Positions 48,352 to 62,400 are shown, counted from the first letter of the stretch. The stretch: 64,000 nucleotides of DNA from Gnetum montanum (GCA_015680685.1 MNCI01005895.1:802654-866653); one strand, 5' to 3'. Numbers and translations are program-made. The notes: a model not told the origin generated them from the sequence alone.

Positions 48352-49411
48352 TGATGAGTGATGAGGTATCCCTACACTAAACCATTAAACTACAAGTGTT
48401 CACGCATGATCCAGTTGAACTCCACGGACGGGCTAGTCATGGTATTTGGATCGTTACACATTGATCATACTTCACTATCTTCCCACCTGGATTAGTATTT
48501 GCTTTATCACGTATGGTTTAGTCCAAATTGAGGTGTATGATGTGGGCCTAAACTAGTGCTACTCCTAGAGACAATGGAAAATAACTTTGTTTTAGCTAAT
48601 AGGGAGTGGGAGAAGAGAATCTAAGCTAGCCTAAGTGCAATGAGCATATATCCTTAATCATCCATACACATCTTGGACCTCATGTATGACTTTTGGGCTT
48701 ACCAAGTGTATATTACTTGAGTCCCCCTAGATACGCTACTGGGTTACCAAGTAGTTACACTCCAATGTTTGTGATTAAGTCGTACTCATTCGGCATTCAA
48801 CAATAGGAATAGTAAATGATGGTAATGAAATATTAACTAAGAAAATAATAAATAATAATAAAAATTAACAATAATAATTAAACCATTAAAACTAAGTGAA
48901 TGTTGCAATGATGGAGTAATCTCAATCTTTATTTCCAATCATGTGTGTGTCCAAGTACGTCACACTCGAATAAAGGTTCTCTACAATTACAAACATCACA
49001 CTGCAGGCATGCACTTGGGAAAATAGTCTAACTCCTATGGAAACAAACTACAAAAGCTTCACTACAATTAACTAAAAAGATGCCTAAATGTGGCAGGCGC
49101 ATGCATATTTATAGTAGCAATTAAACTCTATGTTGATGAGGCCATGTTAATGCATGGACAGTTTCATCGACGGGGTCATGTTGACGAGGCCACGTTGATG
49201 GGGCTTCATCGACACAACCTAGCTGATCCTATCCCCAATATCGTGTACCCAATATCAAGGGTTCAATATTAAGGGTTTGATATTGGGACTCATTCGATAA
49301 AAATGGTCCAATAATAAGGGTATGATATCAACACTTAGTTAACAAGGATCTGATATCAACACCTCGTTAACAAGGGTCCGATATCAGCACCTAGCAAATC
49401 ATAATTCATCA
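48352..49411 (-). repeat. Element D 5' LTR
   Basis: Pairs with 41,909-42,980 along its full length. It carries the same minus-strand TATA box and the GATATC/GTTAAC repeat at about 49,250-49,395. Confidence 0.88.
49106..49113 (-). promoter_or_regulatory. LTR promoter TATA box, element D 5' LTR
   Basis: Minus-strand TATAAATA, upstream of gag in element orientation. Confidence 0.6.
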
Positions 49412-49416
49412 CATAT
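49412..49416. repeat. target-site duplication of element D, right copy
   Basis: CATAT, matching 41,904-41,908. Element C pol resumes here. Confidence 0.85.
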
Positions 49417-49790
49417 CTTCATGTGACTAGTGACGAATCTTAATGTTATCCTAGAGGACCTTGGTGGTGTCTTGATCTTTCTAATGTTCTAGTAAGGAAC
49501 TTAATTTTAGGTATTCTTCTCACCACTGTGTGTCATGATAGAAAATTTAGCTAAAGTGTCTTCAGTAATGTCGCTAGCTTCAAGGTCAAGGATCTTGACT
49601 AGGTTTTTAGGCCACTCTATAGGCTTCTCTATTGAGTCAATGTGGTCAGCAAGACTCTTAGGCTCAAGATCTAGACAATTAAGGTTGATACATCATTCAA
49701 CATTACCATGAGGTCCACTTAGGTTTAATGGTAAATTGATTTACTTCCAGGTTTCCATACTCTAATCCTGCATATCAACCATAAGCACAT
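49417..49790 (-). pseudogene. pol: Element C pol, N-terminal part cut off by element D
   Basis: Corresponds to 18,780-18,990 of element A: both have a stretch encoding W-P-E/K near an acidic run, then the segment before RT. It is short and broken. It joins the RT at 41,903 once element D and one target copy are removed. Confidence 0.6.
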
Positions 49791-50740
49791 TTAGTGGCAC
49801 CGAGGTAAAATGAGTAATGAATGCTAAAATGATATAAAATAATCAAGAAACTATGCATGGATCAATCAAAACATGTTATATCATGGTCAAAAAAGATGCA
49901 AAAAAGGTTATCAAAAGCCATAAGAGGCATATGAAGACAAATCAGATGAGGTAAAGGCTACACAATGTCAAATAAAGGTCAAGCAATGGAAACACTTGGT
50001 GGAGTGAGACAAAGTGATGCTCTAATAATAATGGTTGATAATGTAGAATAGGGTCTAAAAAAGTTGAAAAATAATGAAAAAATGCTAAACTAATCAAGGT
50101 AGAAAATATAAGATCACACATTGTCAACTATGGTTCAATTTTATCAGTTTTAGGCCTTGACAAGCCATGTTGCTAATTTAAGGCCTTAGTGGGCCATATG
50201 ATGGTTACATGGTGTTAAATGATCATGAAGGGATCATCAAACCCCATCAACTAAAATTAATCAAAGGTTAAAAAGGATAAACAAAGGCCACAAGAAAGAG
50301 AATAAGATAGATATGCTGAAATCAAAGCCAAGTGGAAGTTGAGAGAGGTTAACTAATGAAATCTTAATAGTTAATAATGCATTGCAACATTAAAATGTGT
50401 AGAAACATCATGAAACAAGATCAAATCAGTCACGATGGAAAACATGTGGTAAAAATAAGGTCAAAATTAGTTAAAAAAATGTTATATTTTGCCAATTTTA
50501 AGCCTTTGTTGGCCATAGTATGGTTACATAGTGTCAAATAATGATAAAGGATGGTTAAACCCCATCACCTAACACTAATCAAAGGTCAAACAAGGTCTAC
50601 TAAGGTTAAAAAAATTTAGCTTGCCTAATTTTAGGCCTTAGCACTCCAAGGTGTAGGTCTATATGTTTTTCAGATGAGTTTAGGCACATCGTGTAGTTGT
50701 TACAGGGTTGTTTGAATTCAAAATGGTACTTTTTGATGTG
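49791..50740. other. Element C spacer with TTTTAGGCC motif cluster
   Basis: Non-coding, A-rich on the plus strand. The motif TTTTAGGCCTTGACAAGCCAT / TTTAAGGCCTTAGTGGGCCAT occurs at about 50,145-50,200, with further copies at about 50,500-50,520 and 50,630-50,650. It is the counterpart of the 19.3-19.55 kb cluster in element A. Confidence 0.6.
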
Positions 50741-50760
50741 ATTACACTAGGCTCCACTGG

Positions 50761-52879
50761 TGACTATGCTAGCCAATGTAGTTACAATAGGTCCTAGCAT
50801 TGTTGCATCAATGGATGATTTCCTAGGTCTATTATGGCTAGTTTTAAGTTCTTGATGATCCATATGACTAGCAATATAGACTGGGATTGAAGATTGATGT
50901 ATTTTCACCCTGTTTTCACCCTTGCGAAGCTAGAAATAGGGCCAAAACTACTAACTATGCATGGACTACATTGGCTAATGTAGTCAAGGTTACCCCTAGC
51001 ATAGTTACATGTGAAAATGGGTTTATGATGTTCCATAATTACCATCAATGTTCCAACAACTTCCTAGGGAAGCATAGGATCTTAGAAGAATAGAATAATC
51101 TATTTAGAGGTCAAAATAGGCTTTAGAAGATAGAGTTTTGGTACCAACACCTCATGACTATGCTCGCTAACATAGTTGAGGGTTGGTTTAGTGCAGGTGG
51201 ACTTAAATCTAGGTTTTCGATGGTTAAGTAAGGTCAAATTGTAGGAGGAATTAGGGTTTCATGGTTGTAAGATTTTGGGATTAAGTCTTGGTCACTTTGA
51301 GTGCTATTGTGATGGTCAAAACACCTTCAGGCATGGACTATGCTGGGACTACACTGACTAACATAGTTTCATGCCTACCTTAGTGTAGTCACATGGAATC
51401 TAATGTTCCTAAGGTTGAAACAAGAAAAAATTATCATTAGGTAATGTTAATTATGGTTTTAGGTATTTTAAGATTTTTGGAATGTCAAAATAGTAATTTC
51501 ATGAGTTTCCAACCACTACTACATTAGGACTATGATGTCCATTGTAGTCATGATACTTATTAGTATAGTTAGGTATTAAATCTAGATATTGCTGGATTTC
51601 TATGGTCAATTGAAATGATTCTTGGGTTCTCAAGGTTACAAACGTTCTTGGCTATGGTTTTGACTCCAATGGTTGATTCTAAAGGTTTATTAGGATTTGA
51701 AATGACCACTTCCCACTATGATTATGTTGGCTAGTGTAGTTAAGCCTAGCCTTAGCATAGATGGGATGAATCTAGTGTTTTTAGGGTTAAAAAAAAGTGA
51801 ATTTTCAATTTGGTAACACTAGAAAATTTTCTAGGTTTCCAAGTTAGGTCTTGGATTATTTTGAGTCTCAAAATATTGGTCAAAGCTACCTAGGACTGTG
51901 ACTAAACTAGGACTATGTTGGCTAATATAGTCTAGGCCTACTCCAGCATAGTCACAACATATATCCTATATTTTGATCTAGTTTTATGATCAATTGACTT
52001 GCATTCTATGGTCTCTGGTGTTGGAAACTAGGATTTTGGCCTAAAATTGTTAGTTTTGGTGATTGTTTTGATGGAAAAAGGGCCATCCAACACTAGACTA
52101 TGCTAGTTAGCATGGTTATATTGTGGATTGATGTGTATGACAAGTTCTAGTTATTTTTTATTAAGGTTGCAGGGTTTAGGGATCTTTGGTAGGATTTTAT
52201 AGTTGATAGGATGTACAAATAAGTTAATTTGGCATGTTTATGGCTTATGTTGATGTCTTGGGAGTGGACTATGCTAAGACTACACTAGCCAATTTAGTCT
52301 AAAGCATCCTTAGCATAGTCCTAATGTGAAAATGAGCATTGTACTTCTTCTATTTTACAATTCATCAATATAAGGTTATTGGAGGTCCCAAAGAAGTGCT
52401 AAGATCAAAATATGGTAGTTTAGAGTTTTTTCCTTGGTTTTAGGAATCAACCTTCACTTGACTATGTGGGGACTATGCTAGCCAACATAGCAATGTCACC
52501 CCCAACATAGTCTAAAGTGTAAGATGGAATTTGACTTGTTTCAAATGAGTTATTTGTTGTTTTAAGGCTACTGGAGGTTCTAGGATGATGTATAGCTCAA
52601 AATGCATTTGTTTGAAGGATATTTCAGGAATTTGATGATCATTTCTTACTTAAATATGTTGGGACTATGATGGTTAGCATAGTTGAGGCCTCCCCCTAGT
52701 GTAGTCCATGTAAGAAAATTACACTTTGATGGTTCTTAATAGGCTTCAAGAAATTTCAAAGCTACTAGAGGTTCTAGCTAGGGTTTGATCTATGGTGTTA
52801 TAGTTCCAAAGTTGATTGAAATTTTAGTTAATTTTGAGAGGCCTTATCCCACTTGTGACTACACTAGCTAGTGTAGTCA
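50761..52879. repeat. array of 22-bp palindromes spaced about 190 bp
   Basis: Twelve near-palindromes of consensus GACTAYRYTRG plus its reverse complement start at about 50,761, 50,964, 51,155, 51,337, 51,527, 51,720, 51,911, 52,096, 52,267, 52,471, 52,662 and 52,858. The last is perfect: GACTACACTAG followed by its exact reverse complement. The intervals are 171-204 bp. Between the palindromes other fragments recur weakly, such as CCTAGCATAGTCACATG just downstream, so this may be an old tandem satellite in which only the palindrome has stayed recognisable. It lies between the RT side of element C and its antisense gene. Confidence 0.8.
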
Positions 52880-53498
52880 GGTTGTTGGTTAGCATAGTTA
52901 CCACAAATGGTAAGTTTTGGTATAAATTTTTGCCTACCTTGTTACCAAGTTTCCATCAATGTTAACTAGCTTTCCATTTTGGGAATAAGGTTTTGTGACA
53001 TTGATGGGTATTTTTGAGATGTGTTTTGATTGTAATTGGATTCTGGAGCTCATTTCAAGGTGTCTGAATGCTTGAACCCCAACATAGTCACTCTATGAAG
53101 TTTAAAATCCAAGTGTGTTAGGATTTTTGTTAGCTTTTGACCTAGGTTCCTAGTGCGGTCCCACCTTGAAGTTGAGTTTTTTCATGCACAAATTTCCCAC
53201 TCATCTAATGTAGTACTACTTACTAATTATGATCATTGAGTTCAAGGGGACTTGGGTGAGTGTTTTGAAAAATTAGGGTTTTCCAAGGGAACGCATAAGT
53301 TTGGGAATGATTTTCAAAAAATAATCTTAAACAAATCATTTTCTTTCCATTACTATCAAGATTTATCACCTTTTATTAGATCTTTACATCCATCCCAACT
53401 TCTCACAATTTCATCCCCAATGTATATTAGCTCTTCTACTTGTTGTGGGAGGCTCCAGAAGTTTGGAAGATCTCAATTATTTTTGCATTGATTACCAC
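52880..53498. other. spacer before the element C antisense gene
   Basis: No RNA or protein is recognised. A short frame at 53,252-53,491 has no domain. In position it is the immediate 5' flank of the plus-strand antisense gene. Confidence 0.4.
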
Positions 53499-56400
53499 GA
53501 TGTCAGGGAGAAAGGCTTTCATCACTAAGAACTTAGTCCTAGAGTAGGTTGACATTGTAACTCATGGCTTCTCTATTTTTTAATGGCCTATGATTGATGA
53601 GATCTCTACCACCATGACGCCTAGGTACACAAATTCTAGCCTTTTGTGTGAAATTTTCCTTTGAATGTTAGGCATTTTTGGTACTAGGGTTATCTGTGTT
53701 TGTTGTTTTTAAATTTCATAAAAATCCTAAGTTATATCTAGGATATTTTTATGTATTTTAGATATTTCTTGTATTTTGGGATTGGTCTATGTTAAATTAA
53801 AAAATTATTTCTACTATTTCTAGGCTATTTCGTGTGTTTTGGAACAATAAAGCAACACCACTTTTGTATTTATTTTCATGTTTAAAAGGTTTATATTTTC
53901 TATATTTTGTAACCATATGGTTGTAGTATATGTTTATGGTTAAGTGGATTTTTGAACCACCTAATTCTAACTTACTATTAATTCTTTGTGAATTTTTCTG
54001 TAATAGAGTGTATAGTGGGTTTTTGGTTTTGGTTTGGTAATTTTCTATGTCCAAACAGTTAATAATTTTTGGTATTAAGGTTTTAGGTTTTTATATCTTT
54101 ATTTAATTATTCCAAATGGTATGGAATCATCAAATTTTTATGTGTATTTAATTTTTGGAGAGGTTTTTTGTAAACTCAGGTGAAGTAGGGTTTTGCTATT
54201 ATTGTTTGGTTCATGTCATTTTAGAAATGATTTCTGAAAAATGGTCTAGAAATTTTATGGTTTCTAGTTATAGATTTCTATTTTGTTATTTAAGGATTCC
54301 AATTTCTATGGAATCACTAAATTTTTATACATGGTTTATTTTTCAGAAATTTTTTGGTAAACTATTATCAAAGTGTTGATTTTTGATCATTACGGTTTAC
54401 CCCTGTGAATATGGGCAGTCTTCGCACTCTATAAAATTTGTTAAGCCAATGTCCTAGGATCCTATGGATTTTTTGAGGTATTAGGAAGGAATTCAAAGTT
54501 TTTTCAATAAATTTAAATTTTTTTATACTTTTTCTAATTCATCTATTGTAACCACTTTCTAAAGATTTGGTGTTGTTTGATATGTTTTTGTTGAGTGTTG
54601 TTTAAGATTTTGGTTGTGTTTCAAATTTTTCCTAAGCTTGAAAATTTAGAATATATTTCAAATCCCATTTATCTTTGTCTCTCCATAATTTCAAACCTTA
54701 GAAAAAATATTTAGCCCTAATATGTCATTTTCGGTCAAGTGTGAACTGCCTTGTATAGTTGTAGTTTTGGCAATGAAAACTACAAACCTCCCTATTCATA
54801 CAAGTAGCGTTGGTATTGGTGTTGTCTTTTTCTAGCTATGTTCAAAGGTTTTTAAAGTTTTTTAATTTTTTTTTTCAATTCTAAATAGTCATTTTAAATT
54901 TTTAGAAAATTTTGGCTAGGCCTCCTAGAATTTTTACTATGGCTAATTTCACCATTAACTCGAATGCTTAGTAAAATTTTGCAAAATTCAAATTGGTGTT
55001 TTGACTATTATATTAGGTACAAGATATTTTTCATGTGTTTGATGTTTCTACATAATAATTTTATACTTTTATGCATATCTTATTATGAAAACTACCATTA
55101 GTTGTTATTTGGCAACTTGGTTGTACATGGTTTTTAGTTAAAATTTGATCCTAGTTTTGGTTTTGTGTTAGGTATTGCAACTATGCTTTAGTTGTTTGTT
55201 TACATGAAAACATTGATATTAAGGTTGTATTTTTTTTTTGCTATTTAATGCTTGGTTATATTTTTTTATGGTTGTAATGGTTGTTATTATTGTGTGCAAG
55301 GCCTTCCTCAAGCCCATCTTGGTGGTGATTGAGCTAGTGGGATTATTGTGTTCCACCCATACCCTGGGGCCTAACACCTGATCTCCACACATGACTTTGA
55401 AACATGTCTCCTTATGGTTTACACCATGGACATAAGAGTTCTTGGTTGTTTTTCTATAGAACTTTAGTGTGATGATATGATCATACTTATCATCTCATAC
55501 AGCTTCATTTATCATTGAGACCATGTTGCCTTGGTCATCTAGCTTGATCATCAAGTTCTTATAAGGTGATCTTGAGACACACATGGAGGGCAAGGTGCTT
55601 GATAGTGCTCATACAAGGGGGACTCCTAAGCTATCCAATATTTGGGACATGTTAGAGTTCAACTTGTATAATGCTAACAACACTTTGTTAGTTGGTCACT
55701 AGGCCAACACACTACTTTAGTTACTAGTCACTATGGTGTACCTAGCCCCCATAGTTTGTCACTAGGCCCCATATTTAGGTACACCAAAAGTTACTCCAAA
55801 GCCTAAAATTGGTGTGTAGATAATGACACAGTTCATGGTTGATGGAAAAAATTAGATCTTGCTTGCATACTTGTTGAAGGCTTCTTGTAATCCTCATCTA
55901 GCAAGAAAGGTAAGAGCTATTGTTATTTTTTTTTTGTTTTCATGTCAATATTTTCATAGTTGTATGGTCATAGGTTACTTAGGCTCTAAGTGTCTAAACA
56001 ATTTTTTTAGCTATATTTGGCTATAAATTTTGTTTTAATGTTGGCTATACTTGTTATATTTTGGTTTTACTTACTATGACTATGCTAAGCTATATTTTCT
56101 TATATTGTAGGTGCTAGTACCTCCTTCATCATCACACTTATCATTTTAGGATGCTCTAAAGAGACTTTGATCCTCAAGTATGGTGAGGTAGATTCAATGT
56201 AGGAGTGGTTGGATAGAAGGGGGTGTAGAAAAATCTAAGAAAACATTGCTAATGTAGGTTTTCTTGATCTATTCATGGCCGTTAGGCCCACTATCCCAAT
56301 CCTTGAGATGGTGAACATCATCAACTCCTTTGAGCATGGAGTAAAGAAGTTCATCACCTGAGTTCATGGTATGCTTGTTATCCTAGCCATTAATGAATGT

Positions 56401-59400
56401 ACCTTTAGTAACCTCTTTGGCATTTCTTGTGAAGGCCTAAAGGTTTTCACTAAGATAGGTAAAGAAATGGAGAAGTGGGAGAAGGTGGTGTAGTGAATGG
56501 GCACTCACCATCGTTACAAGGGATTGTCTCCTAGCCAATTCAAGGTTGAGGAGGCTAGAAAGCAATATCCCTTGTTCTTCTCCTAGGGGTTCAATCCACT
56601 ATCACATGGCAATACCATGGGGGCTAAGTAGNCTATTGTAACCACTTTCTAAAGATTTGGTGTTGTTTGATATGTTTTTGTTGAGTGTTGTTTAAGATTT
56701 TGGTTGTGTTTCAAATTTTTCCTAAGCTTGAAAATTTAGAATATATTTCAAATCCCATTTATCTTTGTCTCTCCATAATTTCAAACCTTAGAAAAAATAT
56801 TTAGCCCTAATATGTCATTTTCGGTCAAGTGTGAACTGCCTTGTATAGTTGTAGTTTTGGCAATGAAAACTACAAACCTCCCTATTCATACAAGTAGCGT
56901 TGGTATTGGTGTTGTCTTTTTCTAGCTATGTTCAAAGGTTTTTAAAGTTTTTTAATTTTTTTTTTCAATTCTAAATAGTCATTTTAAATTTTTAGAAAAT
57001 TTTGGCTAGGCCTCCTAGAATTTTTACTATGGCTAATTTCACCATTAACTCGAATGCTTAGTAAAATTTTGCAAAATTCAAATTGGTGTTTTGACTATTA
57101 TATTAGGTACAAGATATTTTTCATGTGTTTGATGTTTCTACATAATAATTTTATACTTTTATGCATATCTTATTATGAAAACTACCATTAGTTGTTATTT
57201 GGCAACTTGGTTGTACATGGTTTTTAGTTAAAATTTGATCCTAGTTTTGGTTTTGTGTTAGGTATTGCAACTATGCTTTAGTTGTTTGTTTACATGAAAA
57301 CATTGATATTAAGGTTGTATTTTTTTTTTGCTATTTAATGCTTGGTTATATTTTTTTATGGTTGTAATGGTTGTTATTATTGTGTGCAAGGCCTTCCTCA
57401 AGCCCATCTTGGTGGTGATTGAGCTAGTGGGATTATTGTGTTCCACCCATACCCTGGGGCCTAACACCTGATCTCCACACATGACTTTGAAACATGTCTC
57501 CTTATGGTTTACACCATGGACATAAGAGTTCTTGGTTGTTTTTCTATAGAACTTTAGTGTGATGATATGATCATAATTATCATCTCATACAGCTTCATTT
57601 ATCATTGAGACCATGTTGCCTTGGTCATCTAGCTTGATCATCAAGTTCTTATAAGGTGATCTTGAGACACACATGGAGGGCAAGGTGCTTGATAGTGCTC
57701 ATACAAGGGGGACTCCTAAGCTATCCAATATTTGGGACATGCTAGAGTTCAACTTGTATAATGCTAACAACACTTTGTTAGTTGGTCACTAGGCCAACAC
57801 ACTACTTTAGTTACTAGTCACTATGGTGTACCTAGCCCCCATAGTTGGTCACTAGGCCCCATATTTAGGTACACCACAAGTTACTCCAAAGCCTAAAATT
57901 GGTGTGTAGATAATGACACAGTTCATGGTTGATGGAAAAAATTAGATCTTGCTTGCATACTTGTTGAAGGCTTCTTGTAATCCTCATCTAGCAAGAAAGG
58001 TAAGAGCTATTGTTATTCTTTTTTTGTTTTCATGTCAATATTTTCATAGTTGTATGGTCATAGGTTACTTAGGCTCTAAGTGTCTAAACAATTTTTTTAG
58101 CTATATTTGGCTATAAATTTTGTTTTAATGTTGGCTATACTTGTTATATTTTGGTTTTACTTACTATGACTATGCTAAGCTATATTTTCTTATATTGTAG
58201 GTGCTAGTACCTCCTTCATCATCACACTTATCATTTTAGGATGCTCTAAAGAGACTTTGATCCTCAAGTATGGTGAGGTAGATTCAATGTAGGAGTGGTT
58301 GGANAGGAATTCAAAGTTTTTTCAATAAATTTAAATTTTTTTATACTTTTTCTAATTCATCTATTGTAACCACTTTCTAAAGATTTGGTGTTGTTTGATA
58401 TGTTTTTGTTGAGTGTTGTTTAAGATTTTGGTTGTGTTTCAAATTTTTCCTAAGCTTGAAAATTTAGAATATATTTCAAATCCCATTTATCTTTGTCTCT
58501 CCATAATTTCAAACCTTAGAAAAAATATTTAGCCCTAATATGTCATTTTCGGTCAAGTGTGAACTGCCTTGTATAGTTGTAGTTTTGGCAATGAAAACTA
58601 CAAACCTCCCTATTCATACAAGTAGCGTTGGTATTGGTGTTGTCTTTTTCTAGCTATGTTCAAAGGTTTTTAAAGTTTTTTAATTTTTTTTTTCAATTCT
58701 AAATAGTCATTTTAAATTTTTAGAAAATTTTGGCTAGGCCTCCTAGAATTTTTACTATGGCTAATTTCACCATTAACTCGAATGCTTAGTAAAATTTTGC
58801 AAAATTCAAATTGGTGTTTTGACTATTATATTAGGTACAAGATATTTTTCATGTGTTTGATGTTTCTACATAATAATTTTATACTTTTATGCATATCTTA
58901 TTATGAAAACTACCATTAGTTGTTATTTGGCAACTTGGTTGTACATGGTTTTTAGTTAAAATTTGATCCTAGTTTTGGTTTTGTGTTAGGTATTGCAACT
59001 ATGCTTTAGTTGTTTGTTTACATGAAAACATTGATATTAAGGTTGTATTTTTTTTTTGCTATTTAATGCTTGGTTATATTTTTTTATGGTTGTAATGGTT
59101 GTTATTATTGTGTGCAAGGCCTTCCTCAAGCCCATCTTGGTGGTGATTGAGCTAGTGGGATTATTGTGTTCCACCCATACCCTGGGGCCTAACACCTGAT
59201 CTCCACACATGACTTTGAAACATGTCTCCTTATGGTTTACACCATGGACATAAGAGTTCTTGGTTGTTTTTCTATAGAACTTTAGTGTGATGATATGATC
59301 ATAATTATCATCTCATACAGCTTCATTTATCATTGAGACCATGTTGCCTTGGTCATCTAGCTTGATCATCAAGTTCTTATAAGGTGATCTTGAGACACAC

Positions 59401-62400
59401 ATGGAGGGCAAGGTGCTTGATAGTGCTCATACAAGGGGGACTCCTAAGCTATCCAATATTTGGGACATGCTAGAGTTCAACTTGTATAATGCTAACAACA
59501 CTTTGTTAGTTGGTCACTAGGCCAACACACTACTTTAGTTACTAGTCACTATGGTGTACCTAGCCCCCATAGTTGGTCACTAGGCCCCATATTTAGGTAC
59601 ACCACAAGTTACTCCAAAGCCTAAAATTGGTGTGTAGATAATGACACAGTTCATGGTTGATGGAAAAAATTAGATCTTGCTTGCATACTTGTTGAAGGCT
59701 TCTTGTAATCCTCATCTAGCAAGAAAGGTAAGAGCTATTGTTATTTTTTTTTTGTTTTCATGTCAATATTTTCATAGTTGTATGGTCATAGGTTACTTAG
59801 GCTCTAAGTGTCTAAACAATTTTTTTAGCTATATTTGGCTATAAATTTTGTTTTAATGTTGGCTATACTTGTTATATTTTGGTTTTACTTGCTATGACTA
59901 TGCTAAGCTAGATTTTCTTATATTGTAGGTGCTAGTACCTCCTTCATCATCACACTTATCATTTTAGGATGCTCTAAAGAGACTTTGATCCTCAAGTATG
60001 GTGAGGTAGATTCAATGTAGGAGTGGTTGGATAGAAGGGGGTGTAAAAAAATCTAAGAAAACATTGCTAATGTATGTTTTCTTGATCTATTCATGGCCGT
60101 TAGGCCCACTATCCCAATCCTTGAGATGGTGAACATCATCAACTCCTTTGAGCATGGCGTAAAGAAGTTCATCACCTGAGTTCATGGTATGCTTGTTATC
60201 CTAGCCATTAATGAATGTACCTTTAGTAACCTCTTTGGCATTTCTTGTGAAGGCCTAAAGGTTTTCACTAAGATAGGTAAAGAAATGGAGAAGTGGGAGA
60301 AGGTGGTGTAGTGAATGGGCACTCACCATCGTTACAAGGGATTGTCTCCTAGCCAATTCAAGGTTGAGGAGGCTAGAAAGCAATATCCCTTGTTCTTCTC
60401 CTAGGGGTTCAATCCACTATCACATGGCAAGACCATGGGGGCTAAGTAGGCATGAACCATGATAAAGGTCCTTTTGGAGGATGCTTGATTCAATAGGGTT
60501 GCTCACTTGGCTTCTAGGCTATGTGGTGAAATTCTGAAACTTTGTGACAACCTCACAACAAAATGCCACATGCATTATGCATTCCTTGTAGCATATTTGA
60601 TGAGGTTCATTGAGTTCATGGTGATTAGTAAGGATGAAAAATAAGTAAGCCAAGATCCAACTCAACTCTTCAAGCTATGGGCCAAACACATTTATCCCAC
60701 TATGAAGTCTTAAAACCAGCTACTGGATGTTGGGAAATCATTGTCTATTACCACCAAGGAACTTACTGGTAGGCATTTTATTTCTCTTTATATCATAAGG
60801 ATTGAGCCCCAAGTTAAGCATGAATATGTTGATCAGGCCAAGACATTATGGGCTAAAGCTAAAGGTTCAGCTAGATCCAAACTAAAGAGGTGCATGGTTG
60901 AGGAGTAAGCACTAGTTATCGAGGAACCCTCCAAGAGGAGGTTCACTATGAGATTTGGCCAAGCATGTAATGTATTTACAGGTATTTCTTTAACTTTTTT
61001 TAATTATTTTATGTTGTTATGTTTTGTGTTATAGGACTCTATTGTTATTTTTTTTTGACACAAGATATGCTAAGTCATACCATGGTTTGATCTTGTTGTT
61101 CTTGTAGGCAATGAACAAGAGCAAGTAACACAAGTAGCAGTAGCAAAGATAGATAAAAAGTACCTAGAGGAGGAGATCCTATAATTCCATGAGGATGAAT
61201 GATTATCCAATGTCCCATTGGATGACTTTGAGACCATATTTGATCCTTCACAACTAGGTGAACCAGTTGTCACCATCTAATATGATGCTCTAGGTACATA
61301 TGTGTTTGTTTCATGTGTTTAAGCAATGTTGTTTTAGTTTAAGCTTGATATTTAATGGTTCATTGATTATTATTCTTTCCTTATTTTCTAAGCCTCAGCC
61401 TACTGCCACAACCTCCACATTTCACATGAAGCCATGGGTTGATACTTCAAATAAGAGGGAATTCATGTAGGGAATAACTAAGGATATGATTGATTATTTG
61501 CAATAAGTTACTCCTGATATGGGTAAGTACTTAGTTTATCTTACACTTTTGGTATTTTTAGTTATTTTTTTGCTTGTTTTCTCTTGGTTATTTGGTTTCT
61601 TATTATTTTCACTTATATTTTATTTTTTTTCAATGCCTAACCTTAGATAGGATTCCAATCACCCCATTGAGATTAATGCCTTACCTAGCCTACAATCAGA
61701 TGTAGAGAATGTAGCACTCAAGTTGTATAAAAGTATCATTGATTATGAATTTTCATGTGTTAAAACTTCATTGACATTCTAATTGGTTCCTATGTGAACA
61801 CATTGTAACATTGGAAATAGAATACAAGAAACTAGTTGAGGCTAATAGGAATCCTAAGGATCGTAAGAAATTCATGGAGGCTCAAGCGAATAACAAGAGT
61901 TCCTTATGAACCAAAGAGATTCAATGGGTTTGATACTAGAATGTCATCCATGCCAAGGTTTCCCTTGATAGGGAGGTTGGAAAATAGAACTTATAGATGA
62001 ACTTGCTAGCACACAAGGCCATGGAGTAAACAGGCTACTATGCTTTGATTCTCGAGTGGAGTCAGGCACAGAAGGACCAAAATAAGAAATATAAGATTAA
62101 GCATGAAACTTACCTTAAGTGGTTAAACAAGTCCACCAAATGGTGCACGTTAGAGTTGTTCATGTGAGGGATTTAGGTGGAAGATATCTTTAAACTATTT
62201 GAAGGCACCTTAACTGTAGTTGGATCTCCATCTCCTTAGGACTCTACCACTTCTAGAGAGGTGGCTACTAGGATTTTTTTGTAGGATTCACCTACATGGA
62301 TGGAAATAAATGATAGAAACACCCTAATAGGCATCAATCTCAGGGAGGTGGACTAGGCCCACATGACCAAGGAATAGATCCTCCACCATTTGGAGGTTAG

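Larger units (their letters stand above)
41909..49411 (-). mobile_element. Element D: gag-only Athila-like LTR retrotransposon nested in element C pol
   Basis: LTRs at 48,352-49,411 (5') and 41,909-42,980 (3'), ending TGATGA...TCATCA, with CATAT duplications. The primer-binding site next to the 5' LTR begins TGGCACTGTTTCCAAGGA on the minus strand (48,330-48,350), resembling the TGGCGCCGTTGCC type of Athila/Tat elements. A polypurine CATGGGGGTA abuts the 3' LTR. Only gag is recognised; with the nested solo LTR removed, the internal region is about 4 kb and contains no RT or integrase. D is therefore non-autonomous. In hand-compared stretches its LTRs differ by under about one base in ten. Confidence 0.87.

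Noticed and set aside
54487-60449. biological tandem triplication of an antisense-gene exon
   Set aside because: Single Ns at both joins and near identity against an old background make contig overlap the better explanation.
61070-61276. minus-strand 68-codon frame
   Set aside because: It is the complement of the antisense-gene exon at 61,108-61,293 and has no independent support.
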